From Paragordius varius (lineage: Eukaryota > Nematomorpha): a stretch of 64,000 bases of DNA. Where the stretch lies: assembly GCA_964247055.1 (NCBI GenBank), contig OZ176056.1:2046001-2110000 (forward strand). The letters run 5' to 3'. Every line of letters begins with the position of its first letter. Positions within the stretch are counted from its first letter, which is position 1. The position numbers and the translations under genes were made by a program. The notes beneath the pieces were generated by a model that made no database searches, had not been told where the DNA came from, and saw nothing but the letters and a program-made list of their open reading frames with translations. Positions 41,850-54,625 of this stretch are shown here, in pieces.

Positions 41850-44800
41850 CTTTTATATCCACTCGTCATCGAAGCCCGCGATTCAGTAACAAGATATATA
41901 GTGTTTTAGTTGTTAACGAGTTGAGAATTGATTGAAAACAGATTTTGCCGGACGGTTTATTGTAAGATTTGGCTAACTTGAGTTTACTGTAAAGGACTAA
42001 ACAGATTAACGTATTATTGTGTACATCCACTCATCACCGAAGCCCCAATTCAGTAACAAGATAGATGGTGTTTTGGTTGTTAACGAGTTTTGAATTGATT
42101 GAAAACAGATTTTGCCGGACGGTTTATTGTAAGATTTGGCTAACTTGAGTTTACTGTAAAGGACTAAACAGATTAAAGTATTATTGTGTACATCCACTCA
42201 TCACCGAAGCCCCAATTCAGTAACAAGATAGACGGTGTTTTGGTTGTTAACGTGTTGAGAATTGATTGAAAACAGATTTTGCCGGACGGTTTATTGTAAA
42301 GACTGGCTAACTTGAGTTTACTGTAAAGGACTAAACAGATTAATGTATTATTGTGTACATCCACTCATCACCGAAGCCGCCATTCAGTAACAAGATAGAT
42401 GGTGTTTTAGTTGTTAACGAGTTGAGAATTGATTGAAAACAGATTTTGCCGGACGGTTTACTGTAAAGACTTGGCTAACTTGACTCTACTGTAAAGAACT
42501 AAATAGATTAAAGTATTATTGTGTACATCCACTCATCACCGAAGCCCCAATTCAGTAACAAGATAGACGGTGTTTTGGTTGTTAACGATTTGAGAATTGA
42601 TTGAAAACAGATTTTGCCGGACGGTTTATTGTAAGATTTGGCTAACTTGAGTTTACTCTAAAGGACTAAACAGATTAAAGTATTATTGTGTACATCCACT
42701 CATCACCGAAGCCCCAATTCAGTAACAAGATAGATGGTGTTTTAGTTGTTAACAAGTTGAGAATTGATTGAAAACAGATTTTGCCGGACGGTTTATTGTA
42801 AGATTTGGCTAACTTGAGTTTATTGTAAAGGACTAAACAGATTAAAGTATTATTGTGTACATCCACTCATCACCGAAGCCCCAATTCAGTAACAAGATAG
42901 ACGGCCTTTTTGGTTGTTAACGAGTTGAGAATTGATTGAAAACAGATTTTGCCGGACGGTTTATTGTAAGATTTGGCTAACTTGAGTTTACCGTAAATGA
43001 ATAAATAGATAAGTTATTTTTGCATCCACTCATCACCGAAGCCCCAATTCAGTAACAGGATAGATGGTGTTTTAGTTGTTAACGAGTTGAGAATTGATTG
43101 AAAACATATTTTGCCGGACGGTTTATTGTATGATTTGGCTAACTTGAGTTTACTGTAAAGGACTAAACAGATTAAAGTATTATTGTGTACATCCACTCAT
43201 CACCGAAGCCCCAATTCAGTAACAAGATAGACGGTGTTTTGGTTGTTAACAAGTTGAGAATTGATTGAAAAGAGATTTTGCCGGACGGTTTATTGTAAGA
43301 TTTGGCTAACTTGAGTTTACTGTAAAGGACTAAACAGATTAAAGTATTATTGTGTACATCCACTCATCACCGAAGCCCCAATTCAGTAACAAGATAGACG
43401 GTGTTTTGGTTGTTAACGATTTGAGAATTGATTGAAAACAGATTTTGCCGGACGGTTTATTGTAAGATTTGGCTAACTTGAGTTTACTCTAAAGGACTAA
43501 ACAGATTAAAGTATTATTGTGTACATCCACTCATCACCGAAGCCCCAATTCAGTAACAAGATAGATGGTGTTTTAGTTGTTAACAAGTTGAGAATTGATT
43601 GAAAACAGATTTTGCCGGACGGTTTATTGTAAGATTTGGCTAACTTGAGTTTACTGTAAAGGACTAAACAGATTAAAGTATTATTGTGTACATCCACTCA
43701 TCACCGAAGCCCCAATTCAGTAACAAGATAGACGGCCTTTTTGGTTGTTAACGAGTTGAGAATTGATTGAAAACAGATTTTGCCGGACGGTTTATTGTAA
43801 GATTTGGCTAACTTGAGTTTACCGTAAATGAATAAATAGATAAGTTATTTTTGCATCCACTCATCACCGAAGCCCCAATTCAGTAACAAGATAGACGGTG
43901 TTTTGGTTGTTAACGATTTGAGAATTGATTGAAAACAGATTTTGCCGGACGGTTTATTGTAAGATTTGGCTAACTTGAGTTTACTCTAAAGGACTAAACA
44001 GATTAAAGTATTATTGTGTACATCCACTCATCACCGAAGCCCCAATTCAGTAACAAGATAGACGGTGTTTTGGTTGTTAACAAGTTGAGAATTGATTGAA
44101 AAGAGATTTTGCCGGACGGTTTATTGTAAGATTTGGCTAACTTGAGTTTACTGTAAAGGACTAAACAGATTAAAGTATTATTGTGTACATCCACTCATCA
44201 CCGAAGCCCCAATTCAGTAACAAGATAGACGGTGTTTTTGTTTTTAACGAGTTGAGAATTGATTGAAAACAGATTTTGCCGGACGGTTTATTGTAAAGAC
44301 TTGGCTAACTTGAGTTTACTATAAAGCACTAAACAGATTAAAGTAATATTGTGTACATCCACTCATCACCGAAGCCGCCATTCAGTAACAAGATAGATGG
44401 TGTTTTGGTTGTTAACGAGTTGAGAATCGATTGAAAACAGATTTTGCCGGACGGTTTATTGTAAGATTTGTATAATTTGAGTTTACTGAAAGGACTAAAC
44501 AGATTAAGTTATTTTGTGCTTCCACTCATCACCGAACCCCGCAATCTAGTAACAAGATAGATGGTGTTTTAGTTGTTAACAAGTTGAGAATTGATTGAAA
44601 ACAGATTTTGCCGGACGGTTTATTGTAAGATTTGGCAAACTTGAGTTTACTGTAAAGGACTAAACAGATTAAAGTATTATTGTGTACATCCACTCATCAC
44701 CGAAGCCCCAATTCAGTAACAAGATAGACGGTGTTTTGGTTGTTAACAAGTTGAGAATTGATTGAAAAGAGATTTTGCCGGACGGTTTATTGTAAGATTT

Positions 44801-47800
44801 GGCTAACTTGAGTTTACTGTAAAGGACTAAACAGATTAAAGTATTATTGTGTACATCCACTCATCACCGAAGCCCCAATTCAGTAACAAGATAGACGGTG
44901 TTTTTGTTGTTAACGAGTTGAGAATTGATTGAAAACAGATTTTGCCGGACGGTTTATTGTAAAGACTTGGCTAACTTGAGTTTACTGTAAAGGACTAAAC
45001 AGATTAAAGTATTATTGTGTACATCCACTCATCACCGAAGCCCCAATTCAGTAACAAGATAGACGGTGTTTTGGTTGTTAACGATTTGAGAATTGATTGA
45101 AAACAGATTTTGCCGGACGGTTTATTGTAAAGACTTGGCTAACTTGAGTTTACTGTAAAGGCCTAAACAGATTAAAGTATTATTGTGTACATCCACTCAT
45201 CACCGAAGCCCCAATTCAGTAACAAGATAGACGGTATTTTGGTTGTTAACGAGTTGAGAATTGATTGAAAACCTATTTTGCCGGACGGTTTATTGTAAGA
45301 CTTGGCTCACTTGAGTTTACTGTAAAGGACTAAACAGATTAAAGTATTATTGTGTACATCCACTCATCACCGAAGCCCCAATTCAGTAACAAGATAGACG
45401 GTGTTTTGGTTGTTAACGATTTGAGAATTGATTGAAAACAGATTTTGCCGGACGGTTTATTGTAAAGACTTGGTTAACTTGAGTTTACTATAAAGGACTA
45501 AACAGATTAAAGTATTATTGTGTACATCCACTCATCACCGAAGCCGCCATTTAGTAACAAGATAGATGGTGTTTTGGTTGTTAACGAGTTGAGAATTGAT
45601 TGAAAACAGATTTTGCCGGACGGTTTATTGTAAGACTTGGCTCACTTGAGTTTACTGTAAAGGACTAAACAGATTAAAGTATTATTGTGTACATCCACTC
45701 ATCACCGAAGCCCCAATTCAGTAACAAGATAGACGGTGTTTTGGTTGTTAACAAGTTTAGAATTGATTGAAAAGAGATTTTGCCGGACGGTTTATTGTAA
45801 GATTTGGCTAACTTGAGTTTACTGTAAAGGACTAAACAGATTAAAGTATTATTGTGTACATCCACTCATCACCGAAGCCCCAATTCAGTAACAAGATAGA
45901 CGGTGTTTTGGTTGTTAACGATTTGAGAATTGATTGAAAACAGATTTTGCCGGACGGTTTATTGTAAAGACTTGGCTAACTTGAGTTTACTGTAAAGGCC
46001 TAAACAGATTAAAGTATTATTGTGTACATCCACTCATCACCGAAGCCCCAATTCAGTAACAAGATAGACGGTATTTTGGTTGTTAACGAGTTGAGAATTA
46101 ATTGAAAACCTATTTTGCCGGACGGTTTATTGTAAGACTTGGCTCACTTGAGTTTACTGTAAAGGACTAAACAGATTAAAGTATTATTGTGTACATCCAC
46201 TCATCACCGAAGCCCCAATTCAGTAACAAGATAGACGGTGTTTTGGTTGTTAACGATTTGAGAATTGATTGAAAACAGATTTTGCCGGACGGTTTATTGT
46301 AAAGACTTGGCTAACTTGAGTTTACTGTAAAGGCCTAAACAGATTAAAGTATTATTGTGTACATCCACTCATCACCGAAGCCCCAATTCAGTAACAAGAT
46401 AGACGGTATTTTGGTTGTTAACGAGTTGAGAATTGATTGAAAACCTATTTTGCCGGACGGTTTATTGTAAGACTTGGCTCACTTGAGTTTACTGTAAAGG
46501 ACTAAACAGATTAAAGTATTATTGTATACATCCACTCATCACCGAAGCCCCAATTCAGTAACAAGATAGACGGTGTTTTGGTTGTTAACAAGTTGAGAAT
46601 TGATTGAAAACAGATTTTGCCGGACGGTTTATTGTAAAGACTTGGTTAACTTGAGTTTACTATAAAGGACTAAACAGATTAAAGTATTATTGTGTACATC
46701 CACTCATCACCGAAGCCGCCATTCAGTAACAAGATAGATGGTGTTTTGGTTGTTAACGAGTTGAGAATTGATTGAAAACAGATTTTGCCGGACGGTTTAT
46801 TGTAAGACTTGGCTCACTTGAGTTTACTGTAAAGGACTAAACAGATTAAAGTATTATTGTGTACATCCACTCATCACCGAAGCCCCAATTCAGTAACAAG
46901 ATAGACGGTGTTTTGGTTGTTAACGATTTGAGAATTGATTGAAAACCTATTTTGCCGGACGGTTTATTGTAAGACTTGGCTCACTTGAGTTTACTGTAAA
47001 GGACTAAACAGATTAAAGTATTATTGTGTACATCCACTCATCACCGAAGCCCCAATCCAGTAACAAGATAGACGGTGTTTTGGTTGTTAACGTGTTGAGA
47101 ATTGATTGAAAACAGATTTTGCCGGACGGTTTATTGTAAAGACTGGCTAACTTGAGTTTACTGTAAAGGACTAAACAGATTAAAGTATTATTGTGTACAT
47201 CCACTCATCACCGAAGCCCCAATTCAGTAACAAGATAGACGGTGTTTTGGTTGTTAACGATTTGAGAATTGATTGAAAACAGATTTTGCCGGACGGTTTA
47301 TTGTAAAGACTTGGCTCACTTGAGTTTACTGTAAAGGCCTAAACAGATTAAAGTATTATTGTGTACATCCACTCATCACCGAAGCCCCAATTCAGTAACA
47401 AGATAGACGGTGTTTTGGTTGTTAACGAGTTGGGAATTGATTGAAAACAGATTTTGCCGGACGGTTTATTGTAAAGACTTGGCTAACTTGAGTTTACTGT
47501 AAAGGACTAAACAGATTAAAGTATTATTGTGTACATCCACTCATCACCGAAGCCCCAATTCAGTAACAAGATAGACGGTGTTTTGGTTGTTAACGAGTTG
47601 AGAATTGATTGAAAACCTATTTTGCCGGACGGTTTATTGTAAAGACTTGGCTAACTTGAGTTTACTGTAAAGGCCTAAACAGATTAAAGTATTATTGTGT
47701 ACATCCACTCATCACCGAAGCCCCAATTCAGTAACAAGATAGACGGTTTTTGGTTGTTAACGAGTTGAGAATTGATTGAAAACCTATTTTGCCGGACGGT

Positions 47801-50800
47801 TTATTGTAAGACTTGGCTCACTTGAGTTTACTGTAAAGGACTAAACAGATTAAAGTATTATTGTGTACATCCACTCATCACCGAAGCCCCAACTCAGTAA
47901 CAAGATAGACGGTGTTTTGGTTGTTAACAAGTTGAGTGATTGAAAACAGATTTTGCCGGACGGTTTATTGTAAAGACTTGGCTAACTTGAGTTTACTGTA
48001 AAGGACTAAACAGATTAAAATATTATTGTGTACATCCACTCATCACCGAAGCCCCAATTCAGTAACAAGATAGACGGTGTTTTGGTTGTTAACGATTTGA
48101 GAATTGATTGAAAACAGATTTTGCCGGACGGTTTATTGTAAAGACTTGGCTCACTTGAGTTTACTGTAAAGGACTAAACAGATTAAAGTATTATTGTGTA
48201 CATCCACTCATCACCGAAGCCGCCATTCAGTAACAAGATAGATGGTGTTTTGGTTGTTAACGAGTTGAGAATTGATTGAAAACAGATTTTGCCGGACGGT
48301 TTATTGTAAGACTTGGCTCACTTGAGTTTACTGTAAAGGACTAAACAGATTAAAGTATTATTGTGTACATCCACTCATCACCGAAGCCCCAATTCAGTAA
48401 CAAGATAGACGGTGTTTTGGTTGTTAACGATTTGAGAATTGATTGAAAACCTATTTTGCCGGACGGTTTATTGTAAGACTTGGCTCACTTGAGTTTACTG
48501 TAAAGGACTAAACAGATTAAAGTATTATTGTGTACATCCACTCATCACCGAAGCCCCAATCCAGTAACAAGATAGACGGTGTTTTGGTTGTTAACGTGTT
48601 GAGAATTGATTGAAAACAGATTTTGCCGGACGGTTTATTGTAAAGACTGGCTAACTTGAGTTTACTGTAAAGGACTAAACAGATTAAAGTATTATTGTGT
48701 ACATCCACTCATCACCGAAGCCCCAATCCAGTAACAAGATAGACGGTGTTTTGGTTGTTAACGAGTTGAGAATTGATTGAAAACCTATTTTGCCGGACGG
48801 TTTATTGTAAAGACTTGGCTAACTTGAGTTTACTGTAAAGGACTAAACAGATTAAAGTATTATTGTGTACATCCACTCATCACCGAAGCCCCAATTCAGT
48901 AACAAGATAGACGGTGTTTTGGTTGTTAACAAGTTGAGAATTGATTGAAAACAGATTTTGCCGGACGGTTTATTGTAAAGACTTGGTTAACTTGAGTTTA
49001 CTATAAAGGACTAAACAGATTAAAGTATTATTGTGTACATCCACTCATCACCGAAGCCGCCATTCAGTAACAAGATAGATGGTGTTTTGGTTGTTAACGA
49101 GTTGAGAATTGATTGAAAACAGATTTTGCCGGACGGTTTATTGTAAGACTTGGCTCACTTGAGTTTACTGTAAAGGACTAAACAGATTAAAGTATTATTG
49201 TGTACATCCACTCATCACCGAAGCCCCAATTCAGTAACAAGATAGACGGTGTTTTGGTTGTTAACGATTTGAGAATTGATTGAAAACCTATTTTGCCGGA
49301 CGGTTTATTGTAAGACTTGGCTCACTTGAGTTTACTGTAAAGGACTAAACAGATTAAAGTATTATTGTGTACATCCACTCATCACCGAAGCCCCAATCCA
49401 GTAACAAGATAGACGGTGTTTTGGTTGTTAACGTGTTGAGAATTGATTGAAAACAGATTTTGCCGGACGGTTTATTGTAAAGACTGGCTAACTTGAGTTT
49501 ACTGTAAAGGACTAAACAGATTAAAGTATTATTGTGTACATCCACTCATCACCGAAGCCCCAATCCAGTAACAAGATAGACGGTGTTTTGGTTGTTAACG
49601 AGTTGAGAATTGATTGAAAACCTATTTTGCCGGACGGTTTATTGTAAAGACTTGGCTAACTTGAGTTTACTGTAAAGGACTAAACAGATTAAAGTATTAT
49701 TGTGTACATCCACTCATCACCGAAGCCCCAATTCAGTAACAAGATAGACGGTGTTTTGGTTGTTAACAAGTTGAGAATTGATTGAAAACAGATTTTGCCG
49801 GACGGTTTATTGTAAAGACTTGGTTAACTTGAGTTTACTATAAAGGACTAAACAGATTAAAGTATTATTGTGTACATCCACTCATCACCGAAGCCGCCAT
49901 TCAGTAACAAGATAGATGGTGTTTTGGTTGTTAACGAGTTGAGAATTGATTGAAAACAGATTTTGCCGGACGGTTTATTGTAAGACTTGGCTCACTTGAG
50001 TTTACTGTAAAGGACTAAACAGATTAAAGTATTATTGTGTACATCCACTCATCACCGAAGCCCCAATTCAGTAACAAGATAGACGGTGTTTTGGTTGTTA
50101 ACGATTTGAGAATTGATTGAAAACCTATTTTGCCGGACGGTTTATTGTAAGACTTGGCTCACTTGAGTTTACTGTAAAGGACTAAACAGATTAAAGTATT
50201 ATTGTGTACATCCACTCATCACCGAAGCCCCAATCCAGTAACAAGATAGACGGTGTTTTGGTTGTTAACGTGTTGAGAATTGATTGAAAACAGATTTTGC
50301 CGGACGGTTTATTGTAAAGACTGGCTAACTTGAGTTTACTGTAAAGGACTAAACAGATTAAAGTATTATTGTGTACATCCACTCATCACCGAAGCCCCAA
50401 TTCAGTAACAAGATAGACGGTGTTTTGGTTGTTAACGATTTGAGAATTGATTGAAAACAGATTTTGCAGGACGGTTTATTGTAAAGACTTGGCTAACTTG
50501 AGTTTACTGTAAAGGCCTAAACAGATTAAAGTATTATTGTGTACATCCACTCATCACCGAAGCCCCAATTCAGTAACAAGATAGACGGTGTTTTGGTTGT
50601 TAACGAGTTGGGAATTGATTGAAAACAGATTTTGCCGGACGGTTTATTGTAAAGACTTGGCTAACTTGAGTTTACTGTAAAGGACTAAACAGATTAAAGT
50701 ATTATTGTGTACATCCACTCATCACCGAAGCCCCAATTCAGTAACAAGATAGACGGTGTTTTGGTTGTTAACGAGTTGAGAATTGATTGAAAACCTATTT

Positions 50801-51552
50801 TGCCGGACGGTTTATTGTAAAGACTTGGCTAACTTGAGTTTACTGTAAAGGCCTAAACAGATTAAAGTATTATTGTGTACATCCACTCATCACCGAAGCC
50901 CCAATTCAGTAACAAGATAGACGGTTTTTGGTTGTTAACGAGTTGAGAATTGATTGAAAACCTATTTTGCCGGACGGTTTATTGTAAGACTTGGCTCACT
51001 TGAGTTTACTGTAAAGGACTAAACAGATTAAAGTATTATTGTGTACATCCACTCATCACCGAAGCCCCAACTCAGTAACAAGATAGACGGTGTTTTGGTT
51101 GTTAACAAGTTGAGTGATTGAAAACAGATTTTGCCGGACGGTTTATTGTAAAGACTTGGCTAACTTGAGTTTACTGTAAAGGACTAAACAGATTAAAATA
51201 TTATTGTGTACATCCACTCATCACCGAAGCCCCAATTCAGTAACAAGATAGACGGTGTTTTGGTTGTTAACGAGTTGAGAATTGATTGAAAACCTATTTT
51301 GCCGGACGGTTTATTGTAAAGACTTGGCTAACTTGAGTTTACTGTAAAGGACTAAACAGATTAAAGTATTATTGTGTACATCCACTCATCACCGAAGCCC
51401 CAATACAAGATAGATGGTGTTTTGGTTGTTAGAATTGATTGAAAACAGATTTTGCCGGACGGTTTATTGTAAAGACTTGGCTAACTTGAGTTTACTGTAA
51501 AGGCCTAAACAGATTAAAGTATTGTTGTGTACATCCACTCATCACCGAACCA
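41850..51552. repeat. 167-bp satellite array B
   Basis: About 58 monomers of the same family and orientation as array A, starting with diverged monomers (TATCCACTCGTCATCGAAGC). From about 46.9 kb on, five-monomer blocks of about 837 bp repeat nearly unchanged: a diagnostic monomer with CAATCCAGTAAC and GTTAACGTGTTGAG starts near 48517, 49354 and 50191. Array-specific variants (AAAGAGATTTTG, AAAACCTATTTTG, TAAAGGCCTAAAC) are not seen in array A. Confidence 0.97.
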
Positions 51553-52592
51553 ACCGATTTTCAAAACAAGAGAAGGATGTAGGGTTTATGTATTCTATTT
51601 GTGTGTTATTATTTAAAAAACATTAACTTTAATAAAATGATTGTTGCTTAAATTATATATGCTCATGTTTTAAGCATTTTGTACAATAACGAGAAAAAGC
51701 TATTTCACAAATATTAATATTACAAACACAACATGGAAAAATTGAAAAATCATTTTTTAAAAGACTACTCTACTTATTCATAAATTATGATTCCCATAAT
51801 TATAAAAATAAGCTAAACCAATTTACATCTCTAATCCCCATTTCACAACCCAAAGAGTTAAATAAAAAAAACAAAAAAAGGAAATGGTTATTTTTAATTT
51901 TTGCATGTTGTCTGTGTAAGTTAAATTACTGTAAGTTTCATACAAAAATTAGCGAAAATTTGAAAATATTAAAGATAACTTATAAGAAAATCGACTTTTT
52001 ATAGGATATCCACCTAGTGTGTAGGTCTCATATTTCTTCAAACCAATTTAAGTTTTGATATAAACCGACATCCACAATCTGCTTGCAATTTACTCGTATA
52101 AGACAACCTAATCTTGTTACTGAAAAATGGCGACTTTGGTAATCAGTGGATGTAAAACACAATAATACGATAATCTGTGTAGACCGTTACAGTAAAATCA
52201 AGTTAGATTCCTATCCGTAGGTTAGTGATAATAAATAATTTGATATTGATTAATGTATTACAACAAGTCATCTCCTAATTTTTCTCAATTGAATTGGGGT
52301 CCATAAAATAAATCACGGGTAGATATTGAAACATCGGAGAGAGATCTTTTATCAACAAAAGCGTAATGTAGAATATTAAGCAAATAAAACCCCAACTCGA
52401 TCAGGTATATATTTATATCTATTAGCCATAATAACTAAAATTTATTTGTACTTTCCAGGATATACTATAGATAGATTATTAAAAAAGGGGGTTAATCTGT
52501 AAATCAAACATATCACATCGTAATTTAAACTATCGCCCGATAACCCATATTTATTTTAATTATATCGTTTTTTTTTAAATTTAGTTTCATGA
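51553..52592. other. Satellite-flank junction block, copy 2
   Basis: Aligns with 7901-8954. Gene-free except for the inverted satellite relic. Confidence 0.8.
52050..52195 (-). repeat. Inverted decayed satellite monomer, copy 2
   Basis: Minus-strand satellite landmarks in order, extending on the right to ACCGTTACAGTAAAATCAAG, which corresponds to CCTTTACAGTAAACTCAAG of the monomer. This confirms the homology better than copy 1 does. Confidence 0.8.
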
Positions 52593-52736
52593 TTAGCAGC
52601 GATTCGTTTGAACGTAAACACGATGGGAACTTGCTTCTGTGGATGCGGCATCTTGATCTATAAAGACTGGTCTAACCACAATCTCGTATTCCGTATCGGG
52701 CAAAACATATGGGAAGCGATAATTATCAGAAACCGC
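52593..52736 (-). CDS. FN3 exon c (stop exon), copy 2
   Basis: 48 codons from acceptor CTAG. Differs from the copy-1 exon by Ala to Pro and His to Arg. Second half of the FN3 fold. Confidence 0.6.
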   Translation of the reverse strand, partial: AVSDNYRFPYVLPDTEYEIVVRPVFIDQDAASTEASSHRVYVQTNRC

Positions 52737-53695
52737 CTAAAAAAAGAAATGCACACATTAGTTATTATACAAATACATAAAATTTTTGGGTCATACGATA
52801 TATACATATAAGAGAAATTTTAATACAGTAAAAATTGATGCTTATACAGACAGAACATCTCTCAAAATATTTTACAGTAAAAATTGAAATTACAGTAAAA
52901 ATATAAAGACATATACTTTTTCAAGATAATCATACTATAAACCATTTACAGAAATTATTTTATTACAATTGGAAAATAACATAATTAATCGTATTACCAA
53001 AATAGATTTTTATTTCATACTCTGAAATTACAAAACTATGAATAATATTTAAAAATACGTTTTATAAATTACAGCAGACTTTAAAAAAATATTTGTCTTT
53101 ATATTTTTACGTTCGTCCGTATAATTTCATGATTTACTGTAAAAAAAGCAAAATTATATAATATAAATTTAGACAACTAGTTATAAAACGTACTCGTCTG
53201 CCTTTATATAATGATTCAAATATATGACTCCTAATAACCATATACACATTGTGATAAAGTCTTATATTTCATCGTTTAAAACCGAAGATATTTATAGTTT
53301 CAGATTTTGGGTAAAAAAGCTTGTCATAAATTTAAAATTATTAAAAATCTATCAAAAATATACCGAAATAAATCCTCTTCTAGCAGGTAAATCTTTCCCT
53401 GGGCTACTCAAAAAAATGTCTAGGCCACGGATGTCTTTTGCTTTTTCAGGATAATTAATTAAGGGGTTGGCAAGAAAAACTAATAAATCTAGAGAATTTG
53501 TATTTCCAGCGGTTGTGCCATTTTTCAGGGATACGCCTTTTATTTTGACCACCCATCTTGACAAATCTATATATAACGTTAAAAAGATGTTTTTAAAAAA
53601 ATATGCGTAAAATTACAAAATTTAATGTATATTACCTTCCTGATTAAGAACATATTGTCCCGCATTGTTAAGACTAACTACACCATATATCAAAG
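52593..53695 (-). CDS. FN3-domain gene fragment, copy 2 (three exons)
   Basis: Exons 53636-53695, 53364-53566 and 52593-52736 join in phase. Together they give a short lead (LIYGVVSLNNAGQYVLNQED), then RWVVKIKGVSL, SLDLLVFLANPLINYPEK, IRGLDIFLSSPGKDLPARR, and in the last exon DNYRFPYVLPDTEYEIVVRP, STEASSHRVYVQT and a stop. The spacing (strand, I-x-G-x-x-I-F-L, then L-P-D-T-E-Y-E-I-V-V) is that of one fibronectin type III fold, a domain of adhesion and signalling proteins. The 5' part is missing: ACC copy 2 exon 11 lies 377 bp upstream. The parent gene is unknown and the fragment is probably not functional on its own. Confidence 0.55.
52820..53150. mobile_element. MITE family C, copy-2 junction block
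   Basis: Same element as 9180-9495; shared by both copies, so older than the duplication. Confidence 0.6.
53364..53566 (-). CDS. FN3 exon b, copy 2
   Basis: Phase 1 to phase 0, 67 codons. Acceptor TATATATAG, donor TTTCG|GTATAT. First half of the FN3 fold. No counterpart in copy 1. Confidence 0.55.
53636..53695 (-). CDS. FN3 exon a, copy 2
   Basis: 60 nt, phase 1 to 1: YGVVSLNNAGQYVLNQE. Acceptor AACAAG is weak and sits at the duplication breakpoint, so the exon may be cut there. Confidence 0.4.
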
Positions 53696-54072
53696 CTTGT
53701 TTAAAATCAATCAAACATCAATCTAATTACAACCGTTTATACATTAAAAACGATGTAAAATTTTGTGAAAACCAAACCTTAACTTTTTAATATTATTATT
53801 GCTTTATTTAAAATTATATGACGCGTTCAATTGTTTTTAAAAGATCAGATAACTGAGAAACTATTTATTCCAATTACAAATTGAAGTTTTCAGGAATCAG
53901 TAAAAGTAAGAAAATGTATAAAATTCCATTTTATATATACTTATAATAAATTTAATGGCCTTAAATACATAAATTTAAATATAATTAAGCAAATATTTAA
54001 TACTTTAAATCTTTATTTAATAAAAAAAATCCTAAAAATTGATCTTAGGTAAAATAAATTAACATATAATAC

Positions 54073-54223
54073 TTGAAATTTTTCAGCAATATGTTTATCC
54101 AACCATTCGGTATCAAAATTATTTTTTTGAAAACTTTCTGTTTCCAACAAAGTTATAAGGTATTCAACAGTAGTTCTAAAATCACCCTTAATCGATAACT
54201 CTTTAAGGCCAACAACCAAATTC
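54073..54223 (-). CDS. ACC copy 2 exon 11 (last seen)
   Basis: [20 protein letters not shown] to DKHIAEKFQ; one Leu to His change against copy 1. Its donor CAA|GTATTA is kept, but no ACC exon follows. Confidence 0.92.
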
Positions 54224-54466
54224 CTAAATTAATTAAGAATTAAGCGAAACAAACTGTAAATTATTCGAAATTAAATTGGAAATGTACTAAATTTGTAAAA
54301 AAAATTATTTAATAAATTAAAATTTTTTAAAAATAATACCCGGAAAATGTAATTCAAAAATTATATTTAACACCCCAAAATAACATATTTTTTAAAAAGT
54401 TTATGAAAGATTAATATTATTGTTAAACTTTGACTCAAAAATCCGAAATCTAATATATGACTAATA

Positions 54467-54525
<59 letters not shown>

Positions 54526-54593
54526 TAGAAATAAAGTTCAATAAATATATAGAAAAGTCAACATTATATTTTACAAAAACCAAAAAATTTAAA

Positions 54594-54625
<32 letters not shown>

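Larger units (their letters stand above)
39436..41850. other. AT-rich stretch between micro-exon gene and array B
   Basis: Upstream region of the micro-exon gene, so its promoter should lie here. Contains a TA microsatellite and a LINE relic; otherwise no coding or structured signal is visible. Confidence 0.55.

Noticed and set aside
41850-51552. Regularly spaced repeats suggestive of a CRISPR array
   Set aside because: There are no unique spacers; the whole 167-bp unit repeats. The locus is eukaryotic satellite DNA.
53364-53695. Resemblance to the N-terminal domain of mannosyl-oligosaccharide glucosidase
   Set aside because: The in-phase continuation into the exon with LPDTEYEIVVRP fits a fibronectin III fold much better, and no glycosidase motif follows.
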